Shown here: piece after piece, positions 48,551 to 58,186 of the stretch | Layout of the letters: each line of letters begins with the position of its first letter | How positions within the stretch are numbered: the stretch's first letter is position 1 | Assembly (NCBI RefSeq): GCF_002933395.1 | Contig: NZ_PKFN01000014.1 | Coordinates: 84,072 to 148,071 of the forward strand | Reading direction: 5' to 3' | Source: Yoonia maritima | GTDB taxonomy: Bacteria; Pseudomonadota; Alphaproteobacteria; Rhodobacterales; Rhodobacteraceae | Length of the DNA stretch: 64,000 nt | The notes under the pieces: generated by a model | Seen by the model: only the letters and a program-made list of their open reading frames with translations | The model's database searches: none | Told to the model about the DNA's origin: nothing | Position numbers and translations under genes: made by a program

Positions 48551-49540
48551 ATGCAAAAACCGATCTATCTGCCAGTTGTCGCGGGACTTGCCCTTTGTGC
48601 CACAGGCGCAATGGCCGAGACCCCGGTACTGCAAGTTTTGACTTACGATAGCTTTGTGAGCGAATGGGGCCCCGGCCCCGCAATCGAAGCGGCGTTCGAG
48701 GCCGAGTGTGCCTGCGATCTGGAATTTGTCGGCAGCAGTGATGGTGCTGCCTTGCTGGCCCGTCTTCAGTTAGAAGGCCCACGCACCGAATTTGATGTGG
48801 TGTTGGGATTGGATACCAACCTAACCGCAGCCGCCCGTGAAACTGGCCTGTTTGCACCGCACGGTGTGACCACTGACCTAGACCTACCCATTGAGTGGAC
48901 TGATCCGGATTTCTTGCCATTCGACTGGGGCTATTTTGCCTTTGTCGGGAATGCGGATGATACCGCAGCGACGTCGATCCGTGATCTGGCTGACAGCGAT
49001 CTTAAGATTGTTATCCAAGACCCGCGTTCATCAACGCCCGGCTTGGGCCTGCTGATGTGGGTAAAGGATGCCTACCCGGACGAAGCGGCTGATTTGTGGG
49101 CGGCACTGTCTGATAACATCGTCACGGTTACCCCCGGTTGGTCCGAAGCCTACGGTATGTTCCTAGATGGCGAAGCTGATGCGGTTCTGTCTTACACAAC
49201 GTCGCCTGCATACCACTTGATTGCCGAAGAAGACGCCAGCAAAGTTGCTTGGTCGTTCGACGAAGGTCACTACATGCAGGTCGAAGTTGCCGGGAAAGTC
49301 GCTCGCACTGATCAGTCAGACTTGGCGGACCAATTCATGGCATTCATCGTTTCCGAAGGGTTCCAATCTGTCATTCCGACAACGAACTGGATGTACCCGG
49401 CTGTGACCCCAGAAGCAGGATTGCCCGAAGGGTTTGAAACGCTGATGACCCCCACGGCGTCATTGTTGAAATCACCCGAGGATGCAGCAGCGATCCGGGA
49501 TGAAGCATTGGAAGAATGGCGCAACGCGCTTTCACAATAA
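48551..49540 (+). CDS. thiB: Thiamine ABC transporter substrate-binding protein
   Basis: A 329-residue periplasmic protein. The signal peptide MQKPIYLPVVAGLALCATGAMA precedes VLQVLTYDSFVSEWGPGPAIEAAFEAE, typical of ThiB/TbpA, with FDVVLGLDTNL, LPFDWGYFAFV and VLSYTTSPAYH later. It binds thiamine and its phosphates. The ATG at 48551 has GGAGGATACG before it. The TPP riboswitch upstream and thiPQ downstream confirm the assignment. Confidence 0.95.
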   Translation: MQKPIYLPVVAGLALCATGAMAETPVLQVLTYDSFVSEWGPGPAIEAAFEAECACDLEFVGSSDGAALLARLQLEGPRTEFDVVLGLDTNLTAAARETGLFAPHGVTTDLDLPIEWTDPDFLPFDWGYFAFVGNADDTAATSIRDLADSDLKIVIQDPRSSTPGLGLLMWVKDAYPDEAADLWAALSDNIVTVTPGWSEAYGMFLDGEADAVLSYTTSPAYHLIAEEDASKVAWSFDEGHYMQVEVAGKVARTDQSDLADQFMAFIVSEGFQSVIPTTNWMYPAVTPEAGLPEGFETLMTPTASLLKSPEDAAAIRDEALEEWRNALSQ

Positions 49541-51045
49541 GTCCACGCTGGCCCGGCGCCCTATCTGGGGCGCTGGTACTAGTGTTGACGCTTGGGACGC
49601 TTGCAGCGGTTGCGCTGCGGGCGGACTGGGCAAGTGGGCTTAGCCCCGCTGATTGGGCGGCGATCCGGTTTACGGTGACCCAAGCCTTTGTATCCGCATT
49701 TATTAGCGTTACATGCGCCATCCCGGTTGCGCGCGCCCTAGCGCGGCGACGGTTTCGCGGGCGGCAGGCGTTAATCACGTTGTTGGGCGCACCGTTCTTG
49801 TTGCCCGTTATCGTCGCGATCGTTGGGTTGCTTGCCGTCTTCGGTCGTGGAGGCATTGTGAACGTCTTTCTAGGGGGTCTGGGTTTCGAATCGATCTCCA
49901 TTTACGGTTTTCATGGTGTCGTTCTAGCACATGTTTTCTTTAACCTTCCGCTCGCCGTTCGGTTCATTTTACAGGGTTGGCTTGCGATCCCAGCTGAGAG
50001 GTTCCGCCTAGCCGCAAGTCTGGGTGCGCCAGTGGGCCGCTTACTTGAGATACCGATGTTGCGCGCCGTCGTCCCAAGCACGTTCTTGGTGATCTTTCTA
50101 ATTTGCCTGACCAGCTTTGCGGTCGCGCTAACGCTAGGTGGTGGTCCGAAAAGCACCACAGTTGAACTGGCGATTTATCAGGCGTTGCGTTTTGATTTCG
50201 ACCTCGGGCGTGCGGCGTTGTTGGCATGCATCCAGTTTGGGCTGTGCGTTGTTGCTGCGGTCTTTGCGTGGCGCGTCACAGGTACCGATGCGATGGGCGC
50301 AGGTTTTGACCGCGTGGTCGCGCGTTGGGATGTGAAACGGCCTTGGCTGGACTATGTCGTTATCGGTGCGGCGGCGCTGTTCTTGTTAATTCCATTGGGG
50401 ATGGTCGTTCTTCGCGGGCTACCCGGGCTATTGTTGATGCCGGGTACGGTTTGGATTGCTGCGCTACGATCTATCCTTGTTGCGATTGGTTCGGCGACTT
50501 TGTGTTGTGCGATGTCTGTCGCGCTGGGCCTTTGGGGTGGGCGCGCTGTCGCGGTGATCGGAGTGCTGCCCTTGGCGGCGTCGGGGTTGGTTGTGGGGAC
50601 AGGGGCGTTCCTGATCGTCTATCCATTTGTGAGCCCAAGCGATGTTGCCTTGATTGTAACGATGCTGGTGAATGCGACGCTCGCCCTGCCCTTTGTCTTA
50701 CGCGCAATTGGTCCTGCGATTGCGGCGGTTCAAGAGGACTTCGGGCGCTTAGGGGCATCTGTTGGGCTGTCAGGTTGGTCGTGGCTACGTATCGTTGTCT
50801 TACCGCGTATTCGTCGCCCATTGGGTTTCGGTGCCGGGCTATCAGCGGCTTTGTCGATGGGTGATTTAGGCGTAATCACATTGTTCGCTGGCAAGTCCGA
50901 AGAAACCCTGCCCCTCGCGATGTATCGTTTGATGGGGGCCTATCGTGTGGACGCAGCGGCGGGTGCTGCATTGCTATTGCTGGCGTTAAGCCTGCTGATA
51001 TTTTGGATATGTGACCAAGGAGGCCGCAGCGATGTTGATCTGTGA
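49516..51045 (+). CDS. thiP: Thiamine ABC transporter permease
   Basis: A 509-residue protein of two fused permease halves with about twelve helices. Each half carries the ABC coupling-loop signature: the first as RFRLAASLGAPVGRLLEIPMLRAVVP, the second as EDFGRLGASVGLSGWSWLRIVVLPRIRRP. It overlaps thiB by 25 bases and thiQ by 14, indicating one translation-coupled operon under the riboswitch. Confidence 0.94.
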   Translation: MAQRAFTISPRWPGALSGALVLVLTLGTLAAVALRADWASGLSPADWAAIRFTVTQAFVSAFISVTCAIPVARALARRRFRGRQALITLLGAPFLLPVIVAIVGLLAVFGRGGIVNVFLGGLGFESISIYGFHGVVLAHVFFNLPLAVRFILQGWLAIPAERFRLAASLGAPVGRLLEIPMLRAVVPSTFLVIFLICLTSFAVALTLGGGPKSTTVELAIYQALRFDFDLGRAALLACIQFGLCVVAAVFAWRVTGTDAMGAGFDRVVARWDVKRPWLDYVVIGAAALFLLIPLGMVVLRGLPGLLLMPGTVWIAALRSILVAIGSATLCCAMSVALGLWGGRAVAVIGVLPLAASGLVVGTGAFLIVYPFVSPSDVALIVTMLVNATLALPFVLRAIGPAIAAVQEDFGRLGASVGLSGWSWLRIVVLPRIRRPLGFGAGLSAALSMGDLGVITLFAGKSEETLPLAMYRLMGAYRVDAAAGAALLLLALSLLIFWICDQGGRSDVDL

Positions 51046-51724
51046 CGGGCTAGAACTGCGGCAGGATGACTTTGATCTTCGCGCGGATTTACAGTTCGCC
51101 GTTGGCAAAGTCACAGGGCTGATTGGTCCGTCGGGCGCTGGCAAGTCCACGTTTCTGTCCGCGATTGCTGGATTCTTTGAACCAGCCGCTGGTCGGGTTC
51201 TTTGGGACGATATGGATTTGACGCGGCTGTCCCCTTCTGATCGGTCAGTCAGTATGTTGTTTCAGGATAACAACCTGTTTCCTCACCTGACCGTCGCGCA
51301 AAATGTCGGGTTGGGGCTGCGCCCTAGTCTGCGGTTGTCATCGACCGAAACCCGAAAAGTTGAAAATGTTTTAGAAAGCGTTGGTCTGGATGGTTTCGGT
51401 GCGCGTAAACCAGCTGCGCTCTCGGGTGGCCAACAAAGCCGCGCGGCGCTTGCCCGTGTGTTACTGGCTGATCGGCCTGTTGTCTTATTGGATGAACCCT
51501 TTGCGGCGCTTGGTCCGCGCTTGAAAGACGAGATGCTGGATTTGGTGAAAATGACGCTAGCGGATCAGGGCCGCACCGTGATTATGGTGACCCACGATCC
51601 GAACGACGCAAAACGCATCGCCGATGAAGTCGCGATTGTCGCCGATGGCAGAGTGTCTGCGCCCGTTGCGACTAACGTTTTGTTTAATGATCCGCCCCCG
51701 GCATTGGTTGCGTATCTTGGCTAG
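51032..51724 (+). CDS. thiQ: Thiamine ABC transporter ATP-binding protein
   Basis: A 230-residue ATPase with Walker A LIGPSGAGKSTFLSAIAG, Q-loop LFQDNNLFPHLTV, signature LSGGQQSRAALARVL, Walker B VVLLDEPFAALGPRL and the switch His in VTHDPND. The ATG at 51032 is preceded by AAGGAGG; it starts inside thiP. Confidence 0.95.
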   Translation: MLICDGLELRQDDFDLRADLQFAVGKVTGLIGPSGAGKSTFLSAIAGFFEPAAGRVLWDDMDLTRLSPSDRSVSMLFQDNNLFPHLTVAQNVGLGLRPSLRLSSTETRKVENVLESVGLDGFGARKPAALSGGQQSRAALARVLLADRPVVLLDEPFAALGPRLKDEMLDLVKMTLADQGRTVIMVTHDPNDAKRIADEVAIVADGRVSAPVATNVLFNDPPPALVAYLG

Positions 51725-51725
51725 T

Positions 51726-51748
51726 TAGGTGGATTAAAATCCACCCTA
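51726..51748. repeat. Short palindromic REP-like element
   Basis: GGTGGATT (51728-51735) and AATCCACC (51738-51745) are perfect inverted arms with a two-base centre, flanked by TA and CTA. It lies directly after the thiQ stop and resembles a widespread class of small intergenic palindromes. No second copy was noticed in this window. Confidence 0.5.
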
Positions 51749-51754
51749 CGCAGG

Positions 51755-51785
51755 AAAAAGGCCCGCTAATTTGGCAGGCCTTTTC
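51755..51785. terminator. Bidirectional terminator between thiQ and petC
   Basis: AAAAAGGCC (51755-51763) and GGCCTTTT (51777-51784) form a stem with a T run on the plus side and A run on the other, so it can serve both converging operons. Confidence 0.8.
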
Positions 51786-51805
51786 TAGTTCGGTGACTGG
51801 ATTGA

Positions 51806-52651
51806 TCAGTCCTTGTGCTTATGTGGTGCCCACAGACGTTTGTTTGTGAGGTACAGCAACACAGACAACATGATCAGTAGGATCACACCCGCAAGGCCAG
51901 CGTGCTGGCGTGCCATCATTTTCGGCTCAGCTGTCCACATTAGGAATGCAGCAACGTCTTGTGCCTCGTGGTGGAGTTCAGTTGAATGGCCGTCAGCGTA
52001 TTCAACATCGTCACCCCAAAGTGGTGGCGCCATGCCGATCCAGCTACCTGGAACTGTACGGTGACCGTGGTCGTCAAGACATTCTTCGGGGTAACCGCCC
52101 GGTGCGAAGGCAACGTTGTAGTAACCGTCAAAGTCCTCTGGCGCACATTCAGGCGTCTCATGGTAACCTGCAAGGATCGACGCGATGTATTCTGCGCCGC
52201 CCATGCCTTTGACCAATTGGTTGATCCCAGAACCCAATGGGCCGTGGAAACCCGCACGGGATTTCGCCATCAACGACAGATCAGGTGCGCCTGCACCGGT
52301 GACCGCAGGGAATTTGTCTGCGGGTGTTGCTGCGCGATAGTCTTCGATGGATTCGTCGTAGACTTCGTAGAATTCAGCATAGGCGCGCATCTGATCTTCG
52401 GGCAGCGCAGGGCCGCCTTCGTCATGCAATGTGCGGAATGCGACGAACTCTAGACCGTGACATGCTGAACAGACTTCGGTGTAGATTTGAAGGCCGCGCT
52501 GAAGCTGCATCTGGTCAAAGCTGCCGAATGGGCCCTCGAATGAAAACGCAAAGTCTTCGATCTCGGTTTCTGCCTCGGCGGCGAACACTTGCCCTGATGT
52601 CAGGGCAAGCATTGTAGCAGCGGTAAGTGTGAGTTTACGGAACATATTCAT
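51806..52651 (-). CDS. petC: Cytochrome c1 of the bc1 complex
   Basis: A 281-residue membrane-anchored heme protein. The signal peptide (about residues 1-25) precedes the heme motif [14 protein letters not shown], and the axial Met lies in [18 protein letters not shown]-terminal membrane helix [18 protein letters not shown] anchors it. It accepts electrons from the Rieske protein and passes them to soluble cytochrome c. It is the last gene of petA-petB-petC. Confidence 0.97.
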   Translation of the reverse strand: MNMFRKLTLTAATMLALTSGQVFAAEAETEIEDFAFSFEGPFGSFDQMQLQRGLQIYTEVCSACHGLEFVAFRTLHDEGGPALPEDQMRAYAEFYEVYDESIEDYRAATPADKFPAVTGAGAPDLSLMAKSRAGFHGPLGSGINQLVKGMGGAEYIASILAGYHETPECAPEDFDGYYNVAFAPGGYPEECLDDHGHRTVPGSWIGMAPPLWGDDVEYADGHSTELHHEAQDVAAFLMWTAEPKMMARQHAGLAGVILLIMLSVLLYLTNKRLWAPHKHKD

Positions 52652-52661
52652 TGGTCCTTTC

Positions 52662-54002
52662 TCACTCGGCCGATTTCGCAGAGGCAGACGCCCCAGCTTT
52701 CGGCGCGTAGTGCGCGTTAAAGTCGTCTTCGATGGTTGCAGGCTGTGGCAGCGGTTTCTCGATCACGCCAAGCAATGGCAGAAGAACGAGGAAGTAACCG
52801 AACCAGTAAGTCGCCGCGATCAACGAAATGTATGGGTAAATGCCGTCAGTTGGCATTGCGCCGACCCACATCAGAACCAAGAAATCGAATGCCAGCAGTG
52901 CAAACCACCATTTGAACATTGGGCGGTAACGACCGGAACGAACCGATGATGTATCCAACCAAGGTGCCAGCGCCATCACAGCAATCGCGCCGAACATCGC
53001 CAGAACCCCAAAGAATTTCGCATCGATGATGCCGAAGCTGACCCAGTTTACAAGCTGAACCAACCAAACGTCCGCAGTGAACGCACGCAGGATCGCGTAG
53101 AATGGCAGGAAGTACCATTCAGGAACGATGTGCGACGGTGTCGCGAGCGGGTTCGCAGGGATGTAGTTGTCTGGGTGACCAAGGTAGTTTGGCATAAAGC
53201 CAACGATCGCCATGAATACAGCTAGAACAACAGCCAGCGCGAACAGATCTTTGATCACGAAGTACGGCCAGAATGGCAGCGTATCTTTTGCTGCGTCTTC
53301 TTTGCTAGTCCGGCGAACTTCAACACCCGTTGGGTTGTTGTTGCCTGTTGTGTGGAATGCCCAAACGTGAACGATTGTTAGGCCCAGCAGAACGAATGGC
53401 AGCAAATAGTGCAGTGAGAAGAAGCGGTTCAGCGCAGGCTGACCAACCGCAGATGCACCAAGCAGCCATGTCTGGATTGATTCACCGATGAATGGGATCG
53501 CACCGAATAGGCCAGTGATAACGGCTGTGCCGTGGAATGACATTTGGCCCCATGGCAAAACGTAGCCCATAAACGCGGTGCCCATCATCATCAGGTACAT
53601 CAACATACCGATGATCCAAGTCACCTCACGAGGTGCTTTGTAAGAACCGTAGTACAGCCCGCGGAAAAGGTGCAGGTATACCGCAACAAAGAACAGGGAT
53701 GCGCCGTTTGCGTGGAAGTAGCGGATCATATGACCGCCGTTTACGTCACGCATGATGTGTTCAACCGAAGCGAACGCCAGATCAACGTGAGGCGTATAGT
53801 GCATCACCAGAACGATACCGGTGGCGATTTGCAGAACCAGCGTAAATGCCAGAACGATGCCCCAGATCCACATCCAGTTCAGGTTCTTAGGCGTCGGTAA
53901 CATCAGGGTGTCGTAGACAAGTCCGACGATCGGCAGGCGCGTGTGCAGCCACTTTTCGATGCCAGTCTTGGGTTCATAATGGTCGTGGGGGATACCAGAC
54001 AT
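52662..54002 (-). CDS. petB: Cytochrome b of the bc1 complex
   Basis: A 446-residue quinol oxidase core with eight membrane helices. [32 protein letters not shown] and [26 protein letters not shown] carry the four heme-ligand histidines; [22 protein letters not shown] and [14 protein letters not shown] (PEWY loop) form the Qo site. A short polar C-terminal tail ends the protein. It sits ten bases upstream of petC. Confidence 0.98.
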   Translation of the reverse strand: MSGIPHDHYEPKTGIEKWLHTRLPIVGLVYDTLMLPTPKNLNWMWIWGIVLAFTLVLQIATGIVLVMHYTPHVDLAFASVEHIMRDVNGGHMIRYFHANGASLFFVAVYLHLFRGLYYGSYKAPREVTWIIGMLMYLMMMGTAFMGYVLPWGQMSFHGTAVITGLFGAIPFIGESIQTWLLGASAVGQPALNRFFSLHYLLPFVLLGLTIVHVWAFHTTGNNNPTGVEVRRTSKEDAAKDTLPFWPYFVIKDLFALAVVLAVFMAIVGFMPNYLGHPDNYIPANPLATPSHIVPEWYFLPFYAILRAFTADVWLVQLVNWVSFGIIDAKFFGVLAMFGAIAVMALAPWLDTSSVRSGRYRPMFKWWFALLAFDFLVLMWVGAMPTDGIYPYISLIAATYWFGYFLVLLPLLGVIEKPLPQPATIEDDFNAHYAPKAGASASAKSAE

Positions 54003-54014
54003 GGTGCGCGCTCC

Positions 54015-54584
54015 TTAACCGAGTTGAATTGTTGTTTCGTCTACGAAAGACGCAACAGGGATGGGAAGGTTGCGCGGCGCAGGACCTTTGCGGATACGAC
54101 CGGCAGTGTCGTAGTGTGAACCGTGGCATGGGCAGAACCAGCCGCCGAAATCACCCTGTTCACCCAAAGGTACACAGCCAAGGTGCGTACAAACGCCCAT
54201 CTGAACCAACCAAGTACCGTCTTCTGATAGTGCGCGGTTTTCGTCTGTGGCGTCTGCCTCACCGATGAGGTTCGCGTTTTCAGCGCCTTGGTCAGGCAGT
54301 TCGGAAACATCAACGGCACGGGCCGCTGCGATTTCGTCTTCGGTACGTGACCGAATGAAAACGGGTTTACCTTGCCACAGCACAGTCAACTGCGTGCCTG
54401 GCGCAACAGCGCTAATATCGACGCGGATCGACGCAAGCGCCAAAACGTCAGCTGAAGGGTTCATTTGGTTGACCAGTGGCCACACCGCTGCACCTGTCGC
54501 AACAACACCAGCCCCGGCGGTTGCGTAGTATATAAAGTCGCGGCGTGTGCCCTGATGATCGTCTGCATGTGACACGGCTTGCAT
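54015..54584 (-). CDS. petA: Rieske iron-sulfur protein of the bc1 complex
   Basis: A 189-residue protein with a Tat-type N-terminus ([26 protein letters not shown], uncleaved anchor) and the 2Fe-2S ligands CTHLGC and CPCHGSHYD. It carries electrons from quinol to cytochrome c1. It is the first gene of the operon. The start is the ATG at 54584 or a GTG nine bases downstream, which has better spaced GGAG. Confidence 0.97.
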   Translation of the reverse strand: MQAVSHADDHQGTRRDFIYYATAGAGVVATGAAVWPLVNQMNPSADVLALASIRVDISAVAPGTQLTVLWQGKPVFIRSRTEDEIAAARAVDVSELPDQGAENANLIGEADATDENRALSEDGTWLVQMGVCTHLGCVPLGEQGDFGGWFCPCHGSHYDTAGRIRKGPAPRNLPIPVASFVDETTIQLG

Positions 54585-55018
54585 CTCCGATTCTTTGATT
54601 GGGCCGATCGCCCACGGGAAAGACAGACCAATGTTTCCATCAGCCCATTCTGGCGCTGTTTATCCATGAAAACATGATCCGTCCAGCGGACAATAGGGCG
54701 CAGGGTTCATTGTGGCCTTTATTGTTGTGAAACAACCAAGACTTCGTAAACAAGATTCCAATATCTGATGGTGTGATTTCGACCCGCGATTTTGCAGAGA
54801 TAGGCGGAGTACTGATCACTTTTGCGCGTGATCAGGTCGATTTTCGCCGACATCATGAAATTTGATGCTAAATTTGTGGCGTGTCAGACACATTACAGTT
54901 TGAAAATTTTAAGCTTGCCTTAATGGTACCTTGTTAGTGTGGCATGACAATCTTAGGCGAACACTCAATTCCGTCAGCTCACGGCGGCTCTACACCACTC
55001 ACATTCTAGGAAATTCCA
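54585..55018. promoter_or_regulatory. Divergent control region of petABC and the outer-membrane gene
   Basis: A 434-bp gene-free stretch. It contains an 8-bp inverted repeat CTGATCAC ... GTGATCAG (54812-54835, eight-base spacer), which could be an operator or a hairpin. An AT-rich segment at 54897-54935 (GAAAATTTTAAGCTTGCC) may hold the promoter of the rightward gene. I see no gene in it. Confidence 0.5.
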
Positions 55019-55663
55019 ATGTCACGTGCGATCGCACTTTCCGTCCTCCTTATTGCAGCACCTGCTGTGGCCTCTGCTGAAATCGAGCTGAGTTTTTATG
55101 GAGGTGTGCAATCTGCCCCGGCATCGGATGTATCTGTGCGCGATGGCGTTATTGGAAATGATGACTTTTCAATCGATTGGGAAGGTAAATCATCATCCGC
55201 GCCGATCTATTACGGTATTCGCGCGACACGTTGGAAGAATGAAGACTTTGGTTATGGGCTCGATTTCGCACATAATAAAATCTACCCCAAAGCAGGTGAA
55301 CTGCCTGCGGGTTATGATGTTCTCGAATTCACCGATGGTTTGAACACGTTGACAGTGAATGCGTATCGCCGTTGGAATCACGCATTTGGCGATATGACAC
55401 CATATGTCGGTGGTGGTCTTGGTATTGCGATTCCTCATGTTGAGGTGACAAACGGCACGTCCGAGACATTCGGCTATCAAGTCACTGGCCCTGCCGCGAC
55501 TTGGGTTGCTGGTGCGACTTACCCCATTAACGACCAGTGGTCGGTCTTTGGTGAATACAAAGGTACGTATTCTTCGAATAAGGCTGACCTTGATACCGGC
55601 GGCACAATTGAAACCGATGTGTTCACCAACGCCGTGAATATGGGCGTCAGCTTTAATTTTTGA
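55019..55663 (+). CDS. Outer-membrane beta-barrel protein
   Basis: A 214-residue protein with signal peptide MSRAIALSVLLIAAPAVASA and eight or so amphipathic strands (IELSFYGGVQSAP, IYYGIRATRW, FGYGLDFAHNKIY, LTVNAYRRWN, MTPYVGGGLGIAIPHVEV, AATWVAGATYPINDQWSVFGEYKGTYS), ending in NAVNMGVSFNF with the terminal Phe typical of BamA substrates. It is similar to the OmpA/OmpW-like small porin group; function is unknown. Confidence 0.8.
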   Translation: MSRAIALSVLLIAAPAVASAEIELSFYGGVQSAPASDVSVRDGVIGNDDFSIDWEGKSSSAPIYYGIRATRWKNEDFGYGLDFAHNKIYPKAGELPAGYDVLEFTDGLNTLTVNAYRRWNHAFGDMTPYVGGGLGIAIPHVEVTNGTSETFGYQVTGPAATWVAGATYPINDQWSVFGEYKGTYSSNKADLDTGGTIETDVFTNAVNMGVSFNF

Positions 55664-56266
55664 TTAGACTGGCGCGGTAGCAATCATGCTGTCGCGCTGA
55701 CTAAACGCTGCGTGCCAATCGGCCAGTGCTTTGTTGCCGGTCCGCCAGCCGCGCGCATCATGACGTAAATCCACGTATGATAGTGCGCAGGCCACTGCGA
55801 TTTGCCCGATGTTGAGCGGACCGTTTGGATGGCTCATCCACTTGTTATTCACTGCAGCGATACCGCGATTTGCCTTTGCCCACTGCGCTTCGATCCAATC
55901 TGTTGACCGTTCGTTTTCTGGGCGCAGACGCACCTCATAGGCCATAGCGACTGCTGCTTCCATAATGGCGTCTGCTGTTGCCTCAAGTGTCAGGATCTCC
56001 CAAATTCGGGTTTCGGGATACAAGGATCCGCCAGCGTGATCGTTCAGAAAACGGGTAATGACGCGGCTATCATAGATCGCAGGCCCGTCATCGCGAACGA
56101 GCGCGGGAATTTTCCCGATAGGGTTTGCTGCAACGATGGTTGGGTCAGATGAAAGGGCGGTTGTGCTAATCGGGACTTCGGTGATTTGGTCTGTTAGCCC
56201 AAGTTCGCGGACAACAACGCGCGCCTTACGAACAAATGGCGAAGCACCTGACATCAATAGTTGCAT
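55664..56266 (-). CDS. Glutathione S-transferase family protein
   Basis: A 200-residue GST-fold protein: an N-terminal thioredoxin-like domain (MQLLMSGASPFVRKARVVVRELGL, NPIGKIPALV with cis-Pro, IYDSRVITRFLND) and a helical C-terminal domain (NIGQIAVACALSYVDLRHD). Ser or Tyr/Ser at the SPFVRK motif is the likely catalytic site. It lies 20 bases after a second GST gene; substrates are unknown. Confidence 0.85.
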   Translation of the reverse strand: MQLLMSGASPFVRKARVVVRELGLTDQITEVPISTTALSSDPTIVAANPIGKIPALVRDDGPAIYDSRVITRFLNDHAGGSLYPETRIWEILTLEATADAIMEAAVAMAYEVRLRPENERSTDWIEAQWAKANRGIAAVNNKWMSHPNGPLNIGQIAVACALSYVDLRHDARGWRTGNKALADWHAAFSQRDSMIATAPV

Positions 56267-56285
56267 AGCTAACCCCCTTGTTAAT

Positions 56286-56924
56286 TCAGGGGAACAAGAC
56301 CTGATCCTGTCCGTCTTGCCAAGGCGAATATTTTGTCATGATGCTGGAAAAACGGTCCGACGTCAGGAAATCATCAAGCCATTGAGTAAGTGGTCCCAGA
56401 CCTTGCGCATCAAACCACGCGCGATCTGTGTTAGCGAATTGGCGGACAAAAGGCAGAATTGCCATATCGGCGAGGCTCCGTTTGTCGCCCGTGAGGAATG
56501 AATGCGTTGTCAGTCGATCATTTAGCACCCTTAGAAACACCAACGCCTTTTCGCGTTGTTCGGATTCGTCCAAATCGGGAAAACGCACAGCGTATTTCGT
56601 GTGATCTAGTGCTTTCTTAAACGGCCCTTCACAGGTCGCGATCAAATCGAACCCTTCGGCGGGCATATCCAGCCACCCTTCGGGGTCGCTTTGGCCCAAG
56701 GCCCACATCATAATGTCGCGGCTTTCGTCTATCACCCGGTCAGGTAGCTGCAATACCGGTACGGTGCCCTTCGCAGAGGCTTCCAAGAACGGGGCTGGTT
56801 TGTTGCGCAAAACGATCTCGCGCAGTTCGACCTGTTGCCCGCTTGACTGGATAGCAAGGCGTGCGCGCATCGCATAGGGGCACCGCCGAAATGACCACAG
56901 GATCGGAAGGCTTTGCATCGGCAT
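56286..56924 (-). CDS. Glutathione S-transferase-like protein with CPYA motif
   Basis: A 212-residue GST-fold protein with the N-terminal motif WSFRRCPYAMRARLA, where the Cys replaces the usual Ser/Tyr as in Cys-GSTs and glutaredoxin-like enzymes. GTVPVLQLPDRVIDESRDIMMWAL carries the cis-Pro and Glu-Ser glutathione site. Its start overlaps the mtaB stop (TAATG), so it belongs to the dapF-mtaB operon. Confidence 0.85.
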   Translation of the reverse strand: MPMQSLPILWSFRRCPYAMRARLAIQSSGQQVELREIVLRNKPAPFLEASAKGTVPVLQLPDRVIDESRDIMMWALGQSDPEGWLDMPAEGFDLIATCEGPFKKALDHTKYAVRFPDLDESEQREKALVFLRVLNDRLTTHSFLTGDKRSLADMAILPFVRQFANTDRAWFDAQGLGPLTQWLDDFLTSDRFSSIMTKYSPWQDGQDQVLFP

Positions 56925-58186
56925 TACGCGGTCAGCTGAACACCATCGCGTCCAGTGATCTGTGTTGTAACGATCTGGCTTTCGGGTTGGTCCGTTTTGA
57001 AGCTCACTTCGGTGAACTGTTCCGTCCGACCCATCCGGGGGTTTTCCATCAAGATGTGATGTGTCGCGCCGATCTGTGCGTTCAAATGCAAATCAACTTG
57101 CGCCTGCCCTGCTGCACGTAGACGCGCTGCGCGATCCTTGATCAGTTTTCCGTTAACTTGCGTTGGGATTTTGGCGGCGGGCGTTCCTTCGCGTTTGGAA
57201 TACGGAAAGACGTGCAGCCATGTCAGGTCGCAATCTTGGACCAGTTTTAGCGAGTTTTCGAAATGTGCTTCGGTCTCAGTCGGGAAGCCCGCGATGATAT
57301 CTGCACCAAAGGTCATATCAGGCCGAAGCTTTCGCGCATCTTCGCAGAACTGAATGGCGTCGTCGCGCAGGTGGCGGCGTTTCATCCGTTTCAGGATCAT
57401 GTCATCGCCATGCTGCAACGACAGGTGCAGATGCGGCATCAGGCGGGGTTCGGTCGCGATGGCCTGCATCAGGTTTTCATCGACTTCGATGCTGTCGATC
57501 GAACTGATCCGCAGGCGGCGCAGGTCAGGCACGAGTTTCAGAATGCGCATGACAAGATCGCCCAACTTGGGTGCTGCAGGCAAATCCGCGCCCCAACTTG
57601 TCAGGTCAACACCGGTTAGAACGACTTCATTATATCCACGATCGACAAGCCGTTTGATTTGATCAACGACAACGCCAGCAGGCACCGACCGCGAATTGCC
57701 GCGACCATATGGAATGATGCAGAAGGTACACCGGTGGTCACAACCATTTTGCACCTGAACATAGGCGCGGCTACGTGTACCAAAGCCGTCAATCAGGTGG
57801 CCCGCTGTTTCGGTGACGGACATGATGTCGTCGACCTGTACTGGCTCTGTTTGCCCAATCAGATTGGGCGCCATGTTGGTCCAAGTCGCCGGGTTCATCT
57901 TTTCGGTGTTGCCGATAACGACATCGACCTCGGACATCTTAGCGAATGTGTCGGGTTCGGTCTGCGCGGCGCAGCCCGTCACAATTAGTTTTGCACCCGG
58001 ATTTTCGCGGCGCAATTTGCGAATGTCTTGGCGGGCTTTGCGTACGGCCTCGGCTGTGACGGCGCAGGTATTCACGATCACCGCGTTTTCGACCCCTGCC
58101 GAAGTCGCGAGCTCTTTCATCGCCTCGGCCTCGTAAGCATTTAGCCTGCAACCGTGGTTCGAGAATTTAGGTGCTTTGATATCCAT
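56924..58186 (-). CDS. mtaB: tRNA t6A37 methylthiotransferase MtaB
   Basis: A 420-residue radical SAM enzyme that converts t6A37 to ms2t6A in tRNAs such as tRNA-Lys(UUU). The N-terminal UPF0004 domain has Cys in NHGCRLNAYEAEAM, VNTCAVTAEA and VTGCAAQ; the radical SAM motif VQNGCDHRCTFCIIPYGRGNSRS follows near residue 150. The body includes LHLSLQHGDDMILKRMKRRH and FPYSKREGTPAA. The C-terminal stretch is TRAM-like. The start overlaps the dapF stop. It lies 900 bases from tRNA-Lys(UUU), its presumed substrate. Confidence 0.92.
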   Translation of the reverse strand: MDIKAPKFSNHGCRLNAYEAEAMKELATSAGVENAVIVNTCAVTAEAVRKARQDIRKLRRENPGAKLIVTGCAAQTEPDTFAKMSEVDVVIGNTEKMNPATWTNMAPNLIGQTEPVQVDDIMSVTETAGHLIDGFGTRSRAYVQVQNGCDHRCTFCIIPYGRGNSRSVPAGVVVDQIKRLVDRGYNEVVLTGVDLTSWGADLPAAPKLGDLVMRILKLVPDLRRLRISSIDSIEVDENLMQAIATEPRLMPHLHLSLQHGDDMILKRMKRRHLRDDAIQFCEDARKLRPDMTFGADIIAGFPTETEAHFENSLKLVQDCDLTWLHVFPYSKREGTPAAKIPTQVNGKLIKDRAARLRAAGQAQVDLHLNAQIGATHHILMENPRMGRTEQFTEVSFKTDQPESQIVTTQITGRDGVQLTA

